DNA of 12,222 bases, from positions 1-12,222 of the forward strand of contig JACDAG010000138.1 in assembly GCA_013695565.1 (NCBI GenBank). The letters are read 5' to 3'. This DNA is from Bradyrhizobium sp. (GTDB taxonomy: Bacteria > Pseudomonadota > Alphaproteobacteria > Rhizobiales > Xanthobacteraceae). The notes beneath the pieces were generated by a model. The model searched no databases and was not told the origin of the DNA. It saw nothing but the letters and a program-made list of their open reading frames with translations. The translations under genes were made by a program, and so were the position numbers. This document shows, piece after piece, positions 1-6,938 of this stretch; the stretch's first letter is position 1, and each line of letters begins with the position of its first letter.

Positions 1-746
1 GCATGTACGAGGTGCCGCACAACACCATGTCGGCACATCTCGCGGTTCTCAGCCGTGCCGGCCTTGTGCTCGTCGAACGACAAGGTCGAGTGATGAACTA
101 CCGCGCCGACCTGCGCGGTTTTCGCGAACTGGTCGAGTTCATGGCCCGTGATTGCTGCGGGGGTCGACCAGAGCTTTGCGGCGACATTTTGGATCGCTAC
201 CCCGCCCTTCCCGATGTGACCGAAGCCCCGGAGAGTTTCATGACGCCTGCGTTCAATGTGCTGTTTCTCTGCACGCATAACTCAGCCCGATCGATTATTG
301 CGGAAGCGCTACTCGAAAAGATCGGGCGGGGTCGCTTCCGTGGCTATTCCGCAGGGGCAGAGCCAGCGAAGAGGCCCCTACCGGAGGTTCTGGAACGCCT
401 CACTGTGCTCGGACACGACACCTCCAATCTACGCTGCAAATCGTGGGACGAATTCAAAGGCCCTGATGCTCCCCGCATGGATTTCGTTATCGCGCTTTGC
501 GACGCGCCGCACGGACAGTATTGCCCGGATCTGTCCGGTCAATTCGTGACGGCGGCGTGGCCCCTGCCCGACCCCGCGCAATTTGGCGGTTCGGCGACGG
601 AACGCACCACCCTGCTCAACGAGCTGTACGCCATGATCCGGCGACGGCTTGAGATATTCACAAGCCTGCCCTTCACGTCACTTGATCGGATGGCGCTCAA
701 GGCACGGCTGGACGAGATCGGCGATACCGTCCGCTTGGCACCATGA
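1..746 (+). CDS. arsC: ArsR-ArsC fusion: arsenic-responsive regulator joined to arsenate reductase (5' partial)
   Basis: The gene enters from the left edge; the first ATG (position 3) lies inside the helix-turn-helix (MYEVPHNTMSAHLAVLSRAG), so it is an internal Met and the true start is upstream. Numbering from that Met, residues 1-60 are the end of an ArsR/SmtB DNA-binding domain with a likely As(III)-sensing cluster Cys51, Cys52 and Cys59 (DCCGGRPELC). Residues 80-247 are a low-molecular-weight-phosphatase-type arsenate reductase: P-loop CX5R at Cys90-Arg96 (CTHNSAR), a redox Cys pair at 166 and 174, and the catalytic Asp190 in a PDP loop. The family reduces arsenate to arsenite in the cytoplasm using a Cys relay. 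Met80 (ATG at 240) could be an internal start giving free ArsC. The stop is 13 bases before the dehydrogenase start, so an operon is likely. The family call is firm; fusion rather than overlap rests on the uninterrupted frame. Confidence 0.9.
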   Translation, partial: MYEVPHNTMSAHLAVLSRAGLVLVERQGRVMNYRADLRGFRELVEFMARDCCGGRPELCGDILDRYPALPDVTEAPESFMTPAFNVLFLCTHNSARSIIAEALLEKIGRGRFRGYSAGAEPAKRPLPEVLERLTVLGHDTSNLRCKSWDEFKGPDAPRMDFVIALCDAPHGQYCPDLSGQFVTAAWPLPDPAQFGGSATERTTLLNELYAMIRRRLEIFTSLPFTSLDRMALKARLDEIGDTVRLAP

Positions 747-759
747 TCGGAAAGAACCT

Positions 760-1803
760 ATGAGAGTCGGCATTAACGGAATGGGTCGTATCGGCAGGCT
801 TGCGCTAAGGTCTGCGATGGGTGGTGTTTTTCGGCCGGAGACTGACCCCCGCCGACAAAACCGGCTCGATATCGTCCACATCAATGAATTGAAGGGCGGA
901 ATCGCAGCGACGGCGCATCTCATCGAATTCGACAGCATTCATGGGAAATGGAACAAACCGATAAGCGTCGACAACGAGAAGACCATTCTTATCGATAAAG
1001 CTCGCATCGGCTTTAGCGAGCACGCAAATCCCGGAGATATCCCCTGGGGCGATCTCGGCTGCGACGTTGTCCTTGAGTGTACAGGCAAGTTTCTAAAGCC
1101 GGAACAGCTTCAGGCGTATTTCGACCGCGGCGTAAAGCGGGTGATCGTTGCAGCGCCGGTCAAGGATGCCGCCGCACTAAATATCGTCGTTGGCGTGAAC
1201 GACAAGCTGTATGATCCGACCAAACACCGCCTGCTCACTGCGGCCTCGTGCACAACGAATTGCCTTGCGCCGGTTGTTAAGGTGGTCCACGAAGCGATCG
1301 GGATCCGTCACGGCCAGATTACGACGATCCATGACCCTACCAATACGAACGTCGTCGTTGACGCGCCCCATAAGGATTTGCGGCGGGCGCGACCTGCGAT
1401 GCTTTCATTGCAGCCGACGACGACGGGTAGCGCCACCGCGATAGCGCTCATCTACCCGGAACTGAAGGGGAAACTGAACGGTCATGCTGTTCGCGCGCCT
1501 GTACTGAACGCCAGTTTGACGGATTGCGTATTCGAGCTGAACCGGCCGACAACCGCCGAAGAAGTCAACGCGCTATTCAAGTCTGCGTCGGAAAGCGTGC
1601 TGGCGGGGATTCTCGGTTACGAGACGCGGCCACTGGTATCCGCCGACTACACCAATGACTCCCGTAGCGCCATCGTGGATGCATTGAGTACGATGGTCAC
1701 GGACGAAACCTTGTTGAAGGTCTACGCCTGGTACGACAACGAGATGGGATATGCCTGTCGAATGGTTGACCTTGCGAACCTCGTTCGGGAGCTTGGGCCA
1801 TGA
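760..1803 (+). CDS. ArsJ-associated glyceraldehyde-3-phosphate dehydrogenase
   Basis: A 347-residue NAD-dependent GAPDH. The start at ATG 760 gives MRVGINGMGRIGR, the Rossmann dinucleotide motif at the very N-terminus, and has a GGAAAG ribosome site 5 bases upstream; the open frame runs further up but only through arsC. The catalytic Cys164 lies in ASCTTNCLAP and the partner His191 in TTIH. The stretch after it (DPTNTNVVVDAPHKDLRRAR, then TTTGSATAIALIYPELKGKLNGHAVR) follows the pattern of the GAPDH that partners ArsJ rather than typical glycolytic enzyme. In that pathway GAPDH uses arsenate in place of phosphate to form unstable 1-arseno-3-phosphoglycerate, which ArsJ exports. The stop overlaps the arsJ start (ATGA), implying translational coupling. 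The specialised role is inferred from sequence style and linkage; the GAPDH family is certain. Confidence 0.95.
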   Translation: MRVGINGMGRIGRLALRSAMGGVFRPETDPRRQNRLDIVHINELKGGIAATAHLIEFDSIHGKWNKPISVDNEKTILIDKARIGFSEHANPGDIPWGDLGCDVVLECTGKFLKPEQLQAYFDRGVKRVIVAAPVKDAAALNIVVGVNDKLYDPTKHRLLTAASCTTNCLAPVVKVVHEAIGIRHGQITTIHDPTNTNVVVDAPHKDLRRARPAMLSLQPTTTGSATAIALIYPELKGKLNGHAVRAPVLNASLTDCVFELNRPTTAEEVNALFKSASESVLAGILGYETRPLVSADYTNDSRSAIVDALSTMVTDETLLKVYAWYDNEMGYACRMVDLANLVRELGP

Positions 1804-3038
1804 TAACATCAGCGCGCAGCTATCTGATCGTCACAGCTTCCTATTGGGGATTCACGCTGGTCGATGGCGCGCTGCGGATGCTGGTTCTCTTTCACTTTTT
1901 CAGACTGGGCTACACGCCCTTTACGCTCGCATTTCTTTTCCTGCTTTATGAGGCTGCGGGCATTGCAGCCAATCTGGCCGGGGGATATTTCGCGTCGCGC
2001 TTCGGCATTCCGCGCATGCTCGCGATCGGTCAAACGCTGCAGATCGCGGGCTTGATCATGCTTTCTATGCTCTCCCCCGGCTGGGGAGCCGTTGCGTCGG
2101 TCGCCTGGGTGGTGCTGTGCCAAGGGATAGCGGGCGTCGCCAAGGACTTGACCAAGACCGCGTCCAAGTCGGCGATCAAGGCGACCTCAGCTGAAGGCAG
2201 CGGACAGTTGTTCCGCTGGGTTGCCTGGTTTACCGGCTCGAAGAACGCGATGAAGGGAATCGGCTTCTTCCTTGGCGGACTGCTACTCGACTTGGTGGGG
2301 TTCCAGAACGCACTGTGGCTCATGGCGGCATTGCTTGCCGTGATCTTCGTCGCCGGCTTGCTGCTCTTGCCGCGCCAACTGGGCAAGGCCAAATCGTCTA
2401 AGACCATGAAGGAGCTGTTCGGCAAGACGCGGGGCGTCAATTTGTTGGCCGCTGCTCGAATCTTCATGTTCGGTGCACGCGATGTCTGGTTCGTGGTCGG
2501 CTTACCCGTCTGCCTCTACGCCTATGGCTGGAAGTTCCTGCAAGTCGGCGCATTCCTTGCGGCATGGACCATCGCCTACGGAGGTATCCAGGCGATTGCT
2601 CCCTCGCTCGTGTCACGCAGCGAGGACGGCTTGAGCCGCGAGGTGCCGGCCTCCCGAATGTGGGCAGCGATCCTTGCAGCGGTGCCGATCATGCTGGCGG
2701 TGATCATGAATGTGACCGATATCGCGCGTCCCGACCTTGTTCTGGTCATTGGGCTCGCGCTTTTCGGTGTGCCCTTCGCTGTGAACTCCTCGCTGCACTC
2801 CTATCTCATTCTTGCTTATGCGGGATCGGAGAAAGCCGCGGAAGACGTTGGCTTTTACTATGCTGCTAATGCAGCAGGACGCTTGCTCGGCATTACCCTT
2901 TCGGGCGTTCTATACCAGATTGCCGGAATCACTGGCTGTTTGATCGGCTCGGCCGTCATGCTCACGACGTGCTGGTTGATCACCTTCCTGCTTCCCACGA
3001 CAGCGCCCTCGCTTACGGTGAGGCAGCAGGCGGCTTGA
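1800..3038 (+). CDS. arsJ: ArsJ, organoarsenical (1-arseno-3-phosphoglycerate) efflux MFS permease
   Basis: A 412-residue major facilitator superfamily membrane protein with many hydrophobic segments spread along its length. The N-terminus (SYWGFTLVDGALRMLVLFHF) and the later QGIAGVAKDLTKTASKSAIK and WFTGSKNAMKGIGFFLGGLL stretches match my recollection of ArsJ and are not typical of drug-efflux MFS proteins. It begins within the stop codon of the GAPDH gene (ATGA overlap), the classic gapdh-arsJ pair. Known role: export of 1-arseno-3-phosphoglycerate, which breaks down outside to arsenate, giving arsenate resistance without reduction. It completes a second resistance route beside ArsC. Length and frame look intact, with a conserved central cytoplasmic loop before LLAAARIFMFGARDVWFVVG. 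Confidence 0.95.
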   Translation: MITSARSYLIVTASYWGFTLVDGALRMLVLFHFFRLGYTPFTLAFLFLLYEAAGIAANLAGGYFASRFGIPRMLAIGQTLQIAGLIMLSMLSPGWGAVASVAWVVLCQGIAGVAKDLTKTASKSAIKATSAEGSGQLFRWVAWFTGSKNAMKGIGFFLGGLLLDLVGFQNALWLMAALLAVIFVAGLLLLPRQLGKAKSSKTMKELFGKTRGVNLLAAARIFMFGARDVWFVVGLPVCLYAYGWKFLQVGAFLAAWTIAYGGIQAIAPSLVSRSEDGLSREVPASRMWAAILAAVPIMLAVIMNVTDIARPDLVLVIGLALFGVPFAVNSSLHSYLILAYAGSEKAAEDVGFYYAANAAGRLLGITLSGVLYQIAGITGCLIGSAVMLTTCWLITFLLPTTAPSLTVRQQAA

Positions 3039-3078
3039 TCGGAGCGCCCGTCCCGCGCGCCGTGGAGCGAAGCTGCAA

Positions 3079-3096
3079 TCGTCATCTCCTTGTCAT
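3079..3096 (+). promoter_or_regulatory. Pho-box-like direct repeat upstream of the first phnD copy
   Basis: TCGTCAT (3079-3085), four bases CTCC, then TTGTCAT (3090-3096). The architecture, two 7-mers near CTGTCAT spaced by 4 bases (11-base period), is that of a PhoB binding site. It lies 44 bases before the phnD copy-1 start, in the 102-base gap after arsJ. The same arrangement recurs before the second phnD copy. PhoB control is inferred; a phoB gene is in the same window. Confidence 0.6.
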
Positions 3097-3140
3097 TCAA
3101 TCTGTCGATCATCGTCGAGAGATTGTGGATGGGAGCATCG

Positions 3141-4075
3141 ATGACGACGCGCCGCGCTCTGTTTGTCTTGATGGCCGGTTTGGCCTTGGCCGCAACACCG
3201 GCTGCCGCTCAGTCCTGGAAAGAGAAATATCCGGAACTGGTGATGGCGCTGGTGCCTTCCGAGAACGTAACGGGCGTCTTGGCGCGCGTTGGGCCGTTCG
3301 CCGATTATCTGACGAGCGAACTCGGCGTGAAAGTCACGGCATCGCCAACGACTATACCGCGGTGATTGAGGGTCAGAAGAATCGCCAGATCCATATTGGA
3401 CAGTATGGGCCTGGATCCTACGCACGGGCTAACACGGTTTCAGGTGGGAACGTCATCCCGTTCGTGACGCTCCGCAATTCGGGTGGCGTCATTGGGTACT
3501 ATTCGGTGATGTATGTCCGCTCCGATAGCCCCTACAAATCCCTCGATGATCTAAAAGGCAAGACGCTTGGCCTGGTCGACGTCGAATCTACGTCCGGCTT
3601 TAAGGCACCCACGTTCTTTTTGGCCGATCAGGGCTATCCCGTTGAGAAGACTTTCAAGCTTGCCCAGACCACCGGCAGCCATGAAAACGCGATTTTTGCG
3701 CTGGCGGGTGGCACCGTGGATGCCGCCGTCAACTGGTGGAATGCTGAGGACGACTCAAACCTGACCCGCATGCTCACCAAAGGCGTTCTGAAGAAGGCCG
3801 ATGGCTCTCCGATGACGAAGTCAGACTTCCGTATGATCTGGAAATCGCCCATGCTTCCCGGATCGCCCTTCGCCCTCCTGGCCGACATGCCGGAAGATCT
3901 TAAGGCAGCTATCCTTCGGGTATTCCTTGACCCCCCAAAGAAGAACAAGGCCGCCTTCGACGCGCTAACCGACGGGAAGGTGGAGAACTTTGCCCGTGTC
4001 TCCAAGGAAGACTACATCGAGTCGGTCAAGATGAATTTATGGCTGGACGAACAGCGGAAACGTAAGGGGACATGA
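3141..4075 (+). pseudogene. First PhnD-type periplasmic binding protein copy, frameshifted
   Basis: The start at ATG 3141 has GGGAG five bases upstream and encodes a signal peptide (MTTRRALFVLMAGLALAATP, then AAAQ) followed by SWKEKYPELVMALVP. The frame hits a stop at 3363-3365 after about 74 codons. Homology continues in another frame from about 3345 (NDYTAVIEGQKNRQIHIG) to the stop at 4073-4075. Alignment with the intact downstream copy shows four bases missing at the 3338/3339 junction; restoring CTGC there gives V-T-L-R-I-A-N-D-Y-T, matching copy 2 (VTLRVASDYT). The rest of the family pattern is well kept, including DVESTSGFKAP and TVDAAVNWWN, so the loss looks recent, or is a sequencing error. 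By eye the two copies are about three quarters identical. As read, it cannot yield a full secreted binding protein. Confidence 0.85.
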
Positions 4076-4079
4076 TCAA

Positions 4080-4097
4080 TCGTCATCTCTCTGTCAT
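4080..4097 (+). promoter_or_regulatory. Pho-box-like direct repeat upstream of the second phnD copy
   Basis: TCGTCAT (4080-4086), four bases CTCT, then CTGTCAT (4091-4097). The second unit equals the consensus Pho-box 7-mer and the 11-base period is right. It begins 4 bases after the stop of the broken phnD copy and ends 45 bases before the intact phnD start, a similar distance to that in copy 1. This suggests the intact phnD-phnE genes have their own phosphate-starvation promoter rather than depending only on the ars operon promoter. Confidence 0.65.
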
Positions 4098-4104
4098 CTA
4101 GTTA

Positions 4105-4122
4105 TGTCGATTATTCTCGACA
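4105..4122 (+). repeat. Inverted repeat in the phnD leader (possible operator)
   Basis: TGTCGA-TTATTC-TCGACA is a perfect 6-base-arm inverted repeat with a 6-base centre. It sits between the Pho-box-like repeat and the ribosome site (GGGAG at 4132-4136). The equivalent place before the first copy (3103-3120) has TGTCGA-TCATCG-TCGAGA, the same arms with one mismatch. A regulator operator or a short RNA hairpin are both possible. Confidence 0.4.
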
Positions 4123-4142
4123 GATTGATGAGGGAGAGGTCA

Positions 4143-5081
4143 ATGTTGAACCGTCGTAATGTGCTCGTTCTGACAGCAGGTTTCACACTGCTCGCCACCC
4201 CCGTCTGGGCTCAGTCCTGGAAGGACAAATATCCGGAATTGGTCATCGCGATGGTCCCCGCCGAGAATGCCACCGGCACGCTTGACCGCTACACGCCCTT
4301 CGTGAACTACCTTACCAGGGAACTGGGTGTGAAAGTCACCCTGCGCGTCGCAAGCGACTACACGGCCGTCATTGAGGGCCAGAAAAACAAGCAGATTCAC
4401 ATCGGCTTTTATGGGCCGGGTTCTTACGCAAGGGCCAACACCGTGTCCGGCGGAAACGTCGTTCCGTTCGTAACGACGAAGAACAGCGATGGCTCGATCG
4501 GATATTATTCGGTCATGTATGTGCGCGCCGGCAGCAAATACAAATCGATTGAGGATTTAAAGGGAACGACGCTCGGTTTCGTTGATGTCGAATCGACTTC
4601 AGGCTTCAAGGCGCCAAACTTCTTCCTGACTCAGCAAGGCTTCCCAATCGATCGGTATTTCAAGCTTGGCCAGACCACTGGTAGCCATGAGAACGCTGTC
4701 CTGGCGCTCGCCGCCGGCACCGTCGATGCCGCCGTAAACTGGTGGAACTCGGAAGACGATTCGAACCTGACGCGCATGCTCAACAAAGGCATGGTAAAAA
4801 AGACAGACGGATCGCCCGTGAAGAAGGACGATTTCCGGATTGCCTGGAAGTCGCCTCTCCTGCCCGGTTCGCCGTATGCCTATCTGGCCGATATGCCCGA
4901 CGATGCAAAGAAAGCGATTGCAAAAGCCTTCGTGGATGCCCCCCAGAAGGACAAGGCCGCATTCGACAAGCTCTCGGACGGCAAGGACCTGGGCTTTGTC
5001 GAGGTGACCGCCAAAGACTACGAGGAGTCGGTCAAGATGAACCTCTGGCTGGACGAGCAGAGAAAGAAAAAAGCGTCCTAA
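4143..5081 (+). CDS. phnD: PhnD-type phosphate/phosphite/phosphonate ABC transporter binding protein
   Basis: A 312-residue periplasmic substrate-binding protein. The start at ATG 4143 has GGGAG six bases upstream; an earlier in-frame ATG at 4104 lies inside the inverted repeat and lacks a ribosome site. The N-terminus is a signal peptide ending near VWAQ, then SWKDKYPELVIAMVP. Family hallmarks are DYTAVIEGQKNKQIHIGFYG (partitioning the first lobe), DLKGTTLGFVDVESTSGFKAP (the anion-binding Ser/Thr-Ser-Gly loop) and AAGTVDAAVNWWN. There is no cysteine at all, so it is not an AioX-type arsenite sensor, which binds As(III) through Cys. The ligand is unproven: phosphate, phosphite, a phosphonate or arsenate-discriminating phosphate uptake are all possible. 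It is followed by two permease genes, with a 96-base gap. Confidence 0.9.
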   Translation: MLNRRNVLVLTAGFTLLATPVWAQSWKDKYPELVIAMVPAENATGTLDRYTPFVNYLTRELGVKVTLRVASDYTAVIEGQKNKQIHIGFYGPGSYARANTVSGGNVVPFVTTKNSDGSIGYYSVMYVRAGSKYKSIEDLKGTTLGFVDVESTSGFKAPNFFLTQQGFPIDRYFKLGQTTGSHENAVLALAAGTVDAAVNWWNSEDDSNLTRMLNKGMVKKTDGSPVKKDDFRIAWKSPLLPGSPYAYLADMPDDAKKAIAKAFVDAPQKDKAAFDKLSDGKDLGFVEVTAKDYEESVKMNLWLDEQRKKKAS

Positions 5082-5177
5082 AGTTGCCGCGGACGATGGT
5101 GGCTTCTTAGGATCAGCCGCCATTGTCACGCTGCCGTTCACCAACCTCCCACCCGCGAAGCAGGGCAGGACAATTAG

Positions 5178-6059
5178 TTGAGCAACTACCCTCACCGGCT
5201 TACGCATCAGACCTCTGCGTACCTCGATCAATACGGCGCAGCCGTAGCCGCCAAGCGCCGCCGTGCCTTGCTCTTTGCTTTCGCCCTCGTGGTCTGTACC
5301 GCACTCGCTGCGTGGGGTGGTGAGGTTGACCTGCGCAAGTTCGTCGAAGGGCTACCAAGGTTCTGGAGCTACTTTTACGACATCATGCCGAAGTTGCGGA
5401 TCGCTCATTTCAGCGCCGACTTTGCTGAGTGGTTTTGGAACTGGGACGGCTGGCTCCGTCTCCTCGCTGAGACGCTACTTGTTGCCTATGTGGGAACCTT
5501 TCTGGGCGCCACGGTTGCCTTTGGTCTTTGCTTCTTTGCGAGCGCAAATTTGCTGAAAAACACCATTGCGCGTGCCTTCGTGCGCCGTTCGCTTGAGTTC
5601 TGCCGAACAGTGCCCGGCATTGTATTCGCGCTCCTGTTCGTCTACGCGCTCGGCCTTGGTCCCATACCAGGTGTTCTCGCCGTCGCCATTCACACCGTGG
5701 GAGCGCTTGGCAAGCAATTCTCCGAAGTCGTTGAAAATATCGACATGAACCCCGTCGATGGCGTCCGGTCAACCGGCTCGACCTGGGTAGAGCAGATCCG
5801 GTTCGCAGTCGTACCGCAGGTTTCGTCGAACTTCGTAAGCTACACGCTCCTGCGGTTCGAGATAAATGTGCGCGAGGCATCGGTGATGGGGTTTGTCGGC
5901 GCCGGTGGCATCGGCAAGGAGCTGTTGAGCTCGATCCGGCAGTTCTACTACTCCGACGTCAGCGCCATTCTTCTTATGATCATAACGACCGTATTTGTCA
6001 TCGATCTTCTCACCGAACGCTTGCGGCATCGGCTACTCGGCTTTGAGGAGCATCGATAA
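5178..6059 (+). CDS. phnE: PhnE-type ABC transporter permease, first subunit
   Basis: A 293-residue inner-membrane permease. I take the TTG at 5178 as start because AGGA lies 7 bases upstream and the encoded N-terminus (MSNYPHRLTHQTSAYLDQYG) is plausible; no good ATG is nearby. Hydrophobic segments appear near residues 30-46, 95-122, 145-172 and 262-278. The EAA-type loop that docks the ATPase is at about residues 183-215 (EVVENIDMNPVDGVRSTGST, then EQIRFAVVPQV), the usual PhnE version. GFVGAGGIGKELL follows at 238-250. Its stop overlaps the next start by one base (TAATG), so the two permeases are coupled and probably form a heterodimer. It partners the upstream phnD; the usual ATPase gene phnC is absent from the window. 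Confidence 0.9.
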   Translation: MSNYPHRLTHQTSAYLDQYGAAVAAKRRRALLFAFALVVCTALAAWGGEVDLRKFVEGLPRFWSYFYDIMPKLRIAHFSADFAEWFWNWDGWLRLLAETLLVAYVGTFLGATVAFGLCFFASANLLKNTIARAFVRRSLEFCRTVPGIVFALLFVYALGLGPIPGVLAVAIHTVGALGKQFSEVVENIDMNPVDGVRSTGSTWVEQIRFAVVPQVSSNFVSYTLLRFEINVREASVMGFVGAGGIGKELLSSIRQFYYSDVSAILLMIITTVFVIDLLTERLRHRLLGFEEHR

Positions 6060-6922
6060 TGTCGCGAACCTCGCTCCTCCTGGCCGATGTCGACAAGGCT
6101 CGTCTTGCGCAATCCTATCCAAATATTTTTAGGCCGTCGCCGTTCCAGCGGCTGCAAACGATAGCGATCGTTGGCGCGCTCGTCGGGCTTTTCCTGTTCG
6201 GAATGGTGTGGCTCGGCTTCTCGTTCGAGAAGCTGGTGACAGGTATCAGCCGCCTTGGCGTGATCCTCGGCCTTATGTTTCCGCCGAGCCCCGGAAACTT
6301 GCTTAACCTTTATCTCAAGGGCCTCGCCGAAACACTCGCCATCGCCTTCCTCGGTACCATGCTTGGTGCAATCCTGGCATTTCCGCTGGCCTTCATCGCG
6401 GCCAAGAACGTGGTTGGCCAACGTATCGTGCATTTTCTATCGCGTCGCTTCCTCGATACGATACGCGGCGTCGATACCTTGATCTGGGCCCTCATCTTCA
6501 TCAACGTCGTGGGGCTTGGACCATTTGCCGGAATTCTGGCGGTCGCCATCTCTGACGTCGGGTCTTTTGGCAAGCTGTTTTCCGAGGCAATCGAGACCGC
6601 AGACACCAAACCGGTCGACGGTGTGACCTCGACCGGCGGTTCTACACTGCATCAGATTCGATTTGGCATCGTCCCCCAGGTGCTGCCGGTCATCCAGAGC
6701 CAGGTGCTCTACTACTTCGAATCGAACACACGCTCGGCGACCGTCATCGGCATTGTAGGAGCGGGTGGGATTGGTCTCTATCTTTCCAACGAGATCAACC
6801 AGCAGAACTGGGATCATGTAGCCTTTATTATCCTCATGATTTTAGTGACGGTGGCCGCGATCGACTATATTTCGGGTCGTGCCCGATTTGCGATCATTGG
6901 ACGGCGCGCGAATCCCGTGTGA
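6059..6922 (+). CDS. phnE: PhnE-type ABC transporter permease, second subunit
   Basis: A 287-residue inner-membrane permease paralogous to the gene before it. Hydrophobic segments occur near residues 32-54, 93-116, 141-165 and 254-270. The EAA-type coupling loop is at about residues 176-208 (EAIETADTKPVDGVTSTGGS, then HQIRFGIVPQV), followed by GIVGAGGIGLYL at 231-242. The ATG overlaps the preceding stop. It is the last gene of the left block; its stop is 16 bases from the stop of the convergent winged-helix gene, with no clear terminator between them. Substrate specificity cannot be read from a permease; the role is inferred from the linked phnD. Confidence 0.9.
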   Translation: MSRTSLLLADVDKARLAQSYPNIFRPSPFQRLQTIAIVGALVGLFLFGMVWLGFSFEKLVTGISRLGVILGLMFPPSPGNLLNLYLKGLAETLAIAFLGTMLGAILAFPLAFIAAKNVVGQRIVHFLSRRFLDTIRGVDTLIWALIFINVVGLGPFAGILAVAISDVGSFGKLFSEAIETADTKPVDGVTSTGGSTLHQIRFGIVPQVLPVIQSQVLYYFESNTRSATVIGIVGAGGIGLYLSNEINQQNWDHVAFIILMILVTVAAIDYISGRARFAIIGRRANPV

Positions 6923-6938
6923 GCACCTTAGAAAGGAG

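Noticed and set aside
3039..3078. Terminator after arsJ
   Set aside because: The segment is GC-rich with GGAGCG repeated in direct, not inverted, orientation, and has no stem plus T-tract.
3330..3370. Programmed ribosomal frameshifting to rescue the first phnD copy
   Set aside because: No slippery heptamer or following structure is seen; a plain loss of four bases relative to copy 2 explains the frame change.
4143..5081. AioX-type arsenite-sensing protein
   Set aside because: AioX belongs to the same broad PhnD-like fold but binds As(III) through cysteine; this protein has none and no aioSR or aioAB genes are nearby.
5082..5177. A third Pho box or small gene between phnD and phnE1
   Set aside because: TTGTCAC and CGTTCAC are near each other (from about 5124) but the spacing and sequence do not fit a 7-4-7 repeat, and no short frame has both a ribosome site and plausible coding content. 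I see nothing else in this gap.
4599..5231. A 210-codon minus-strand open frame over phnD
   Set aside because: It is antisense to the intact phnD with no family resemblance or ribosome site that I can see; a shadow frame.
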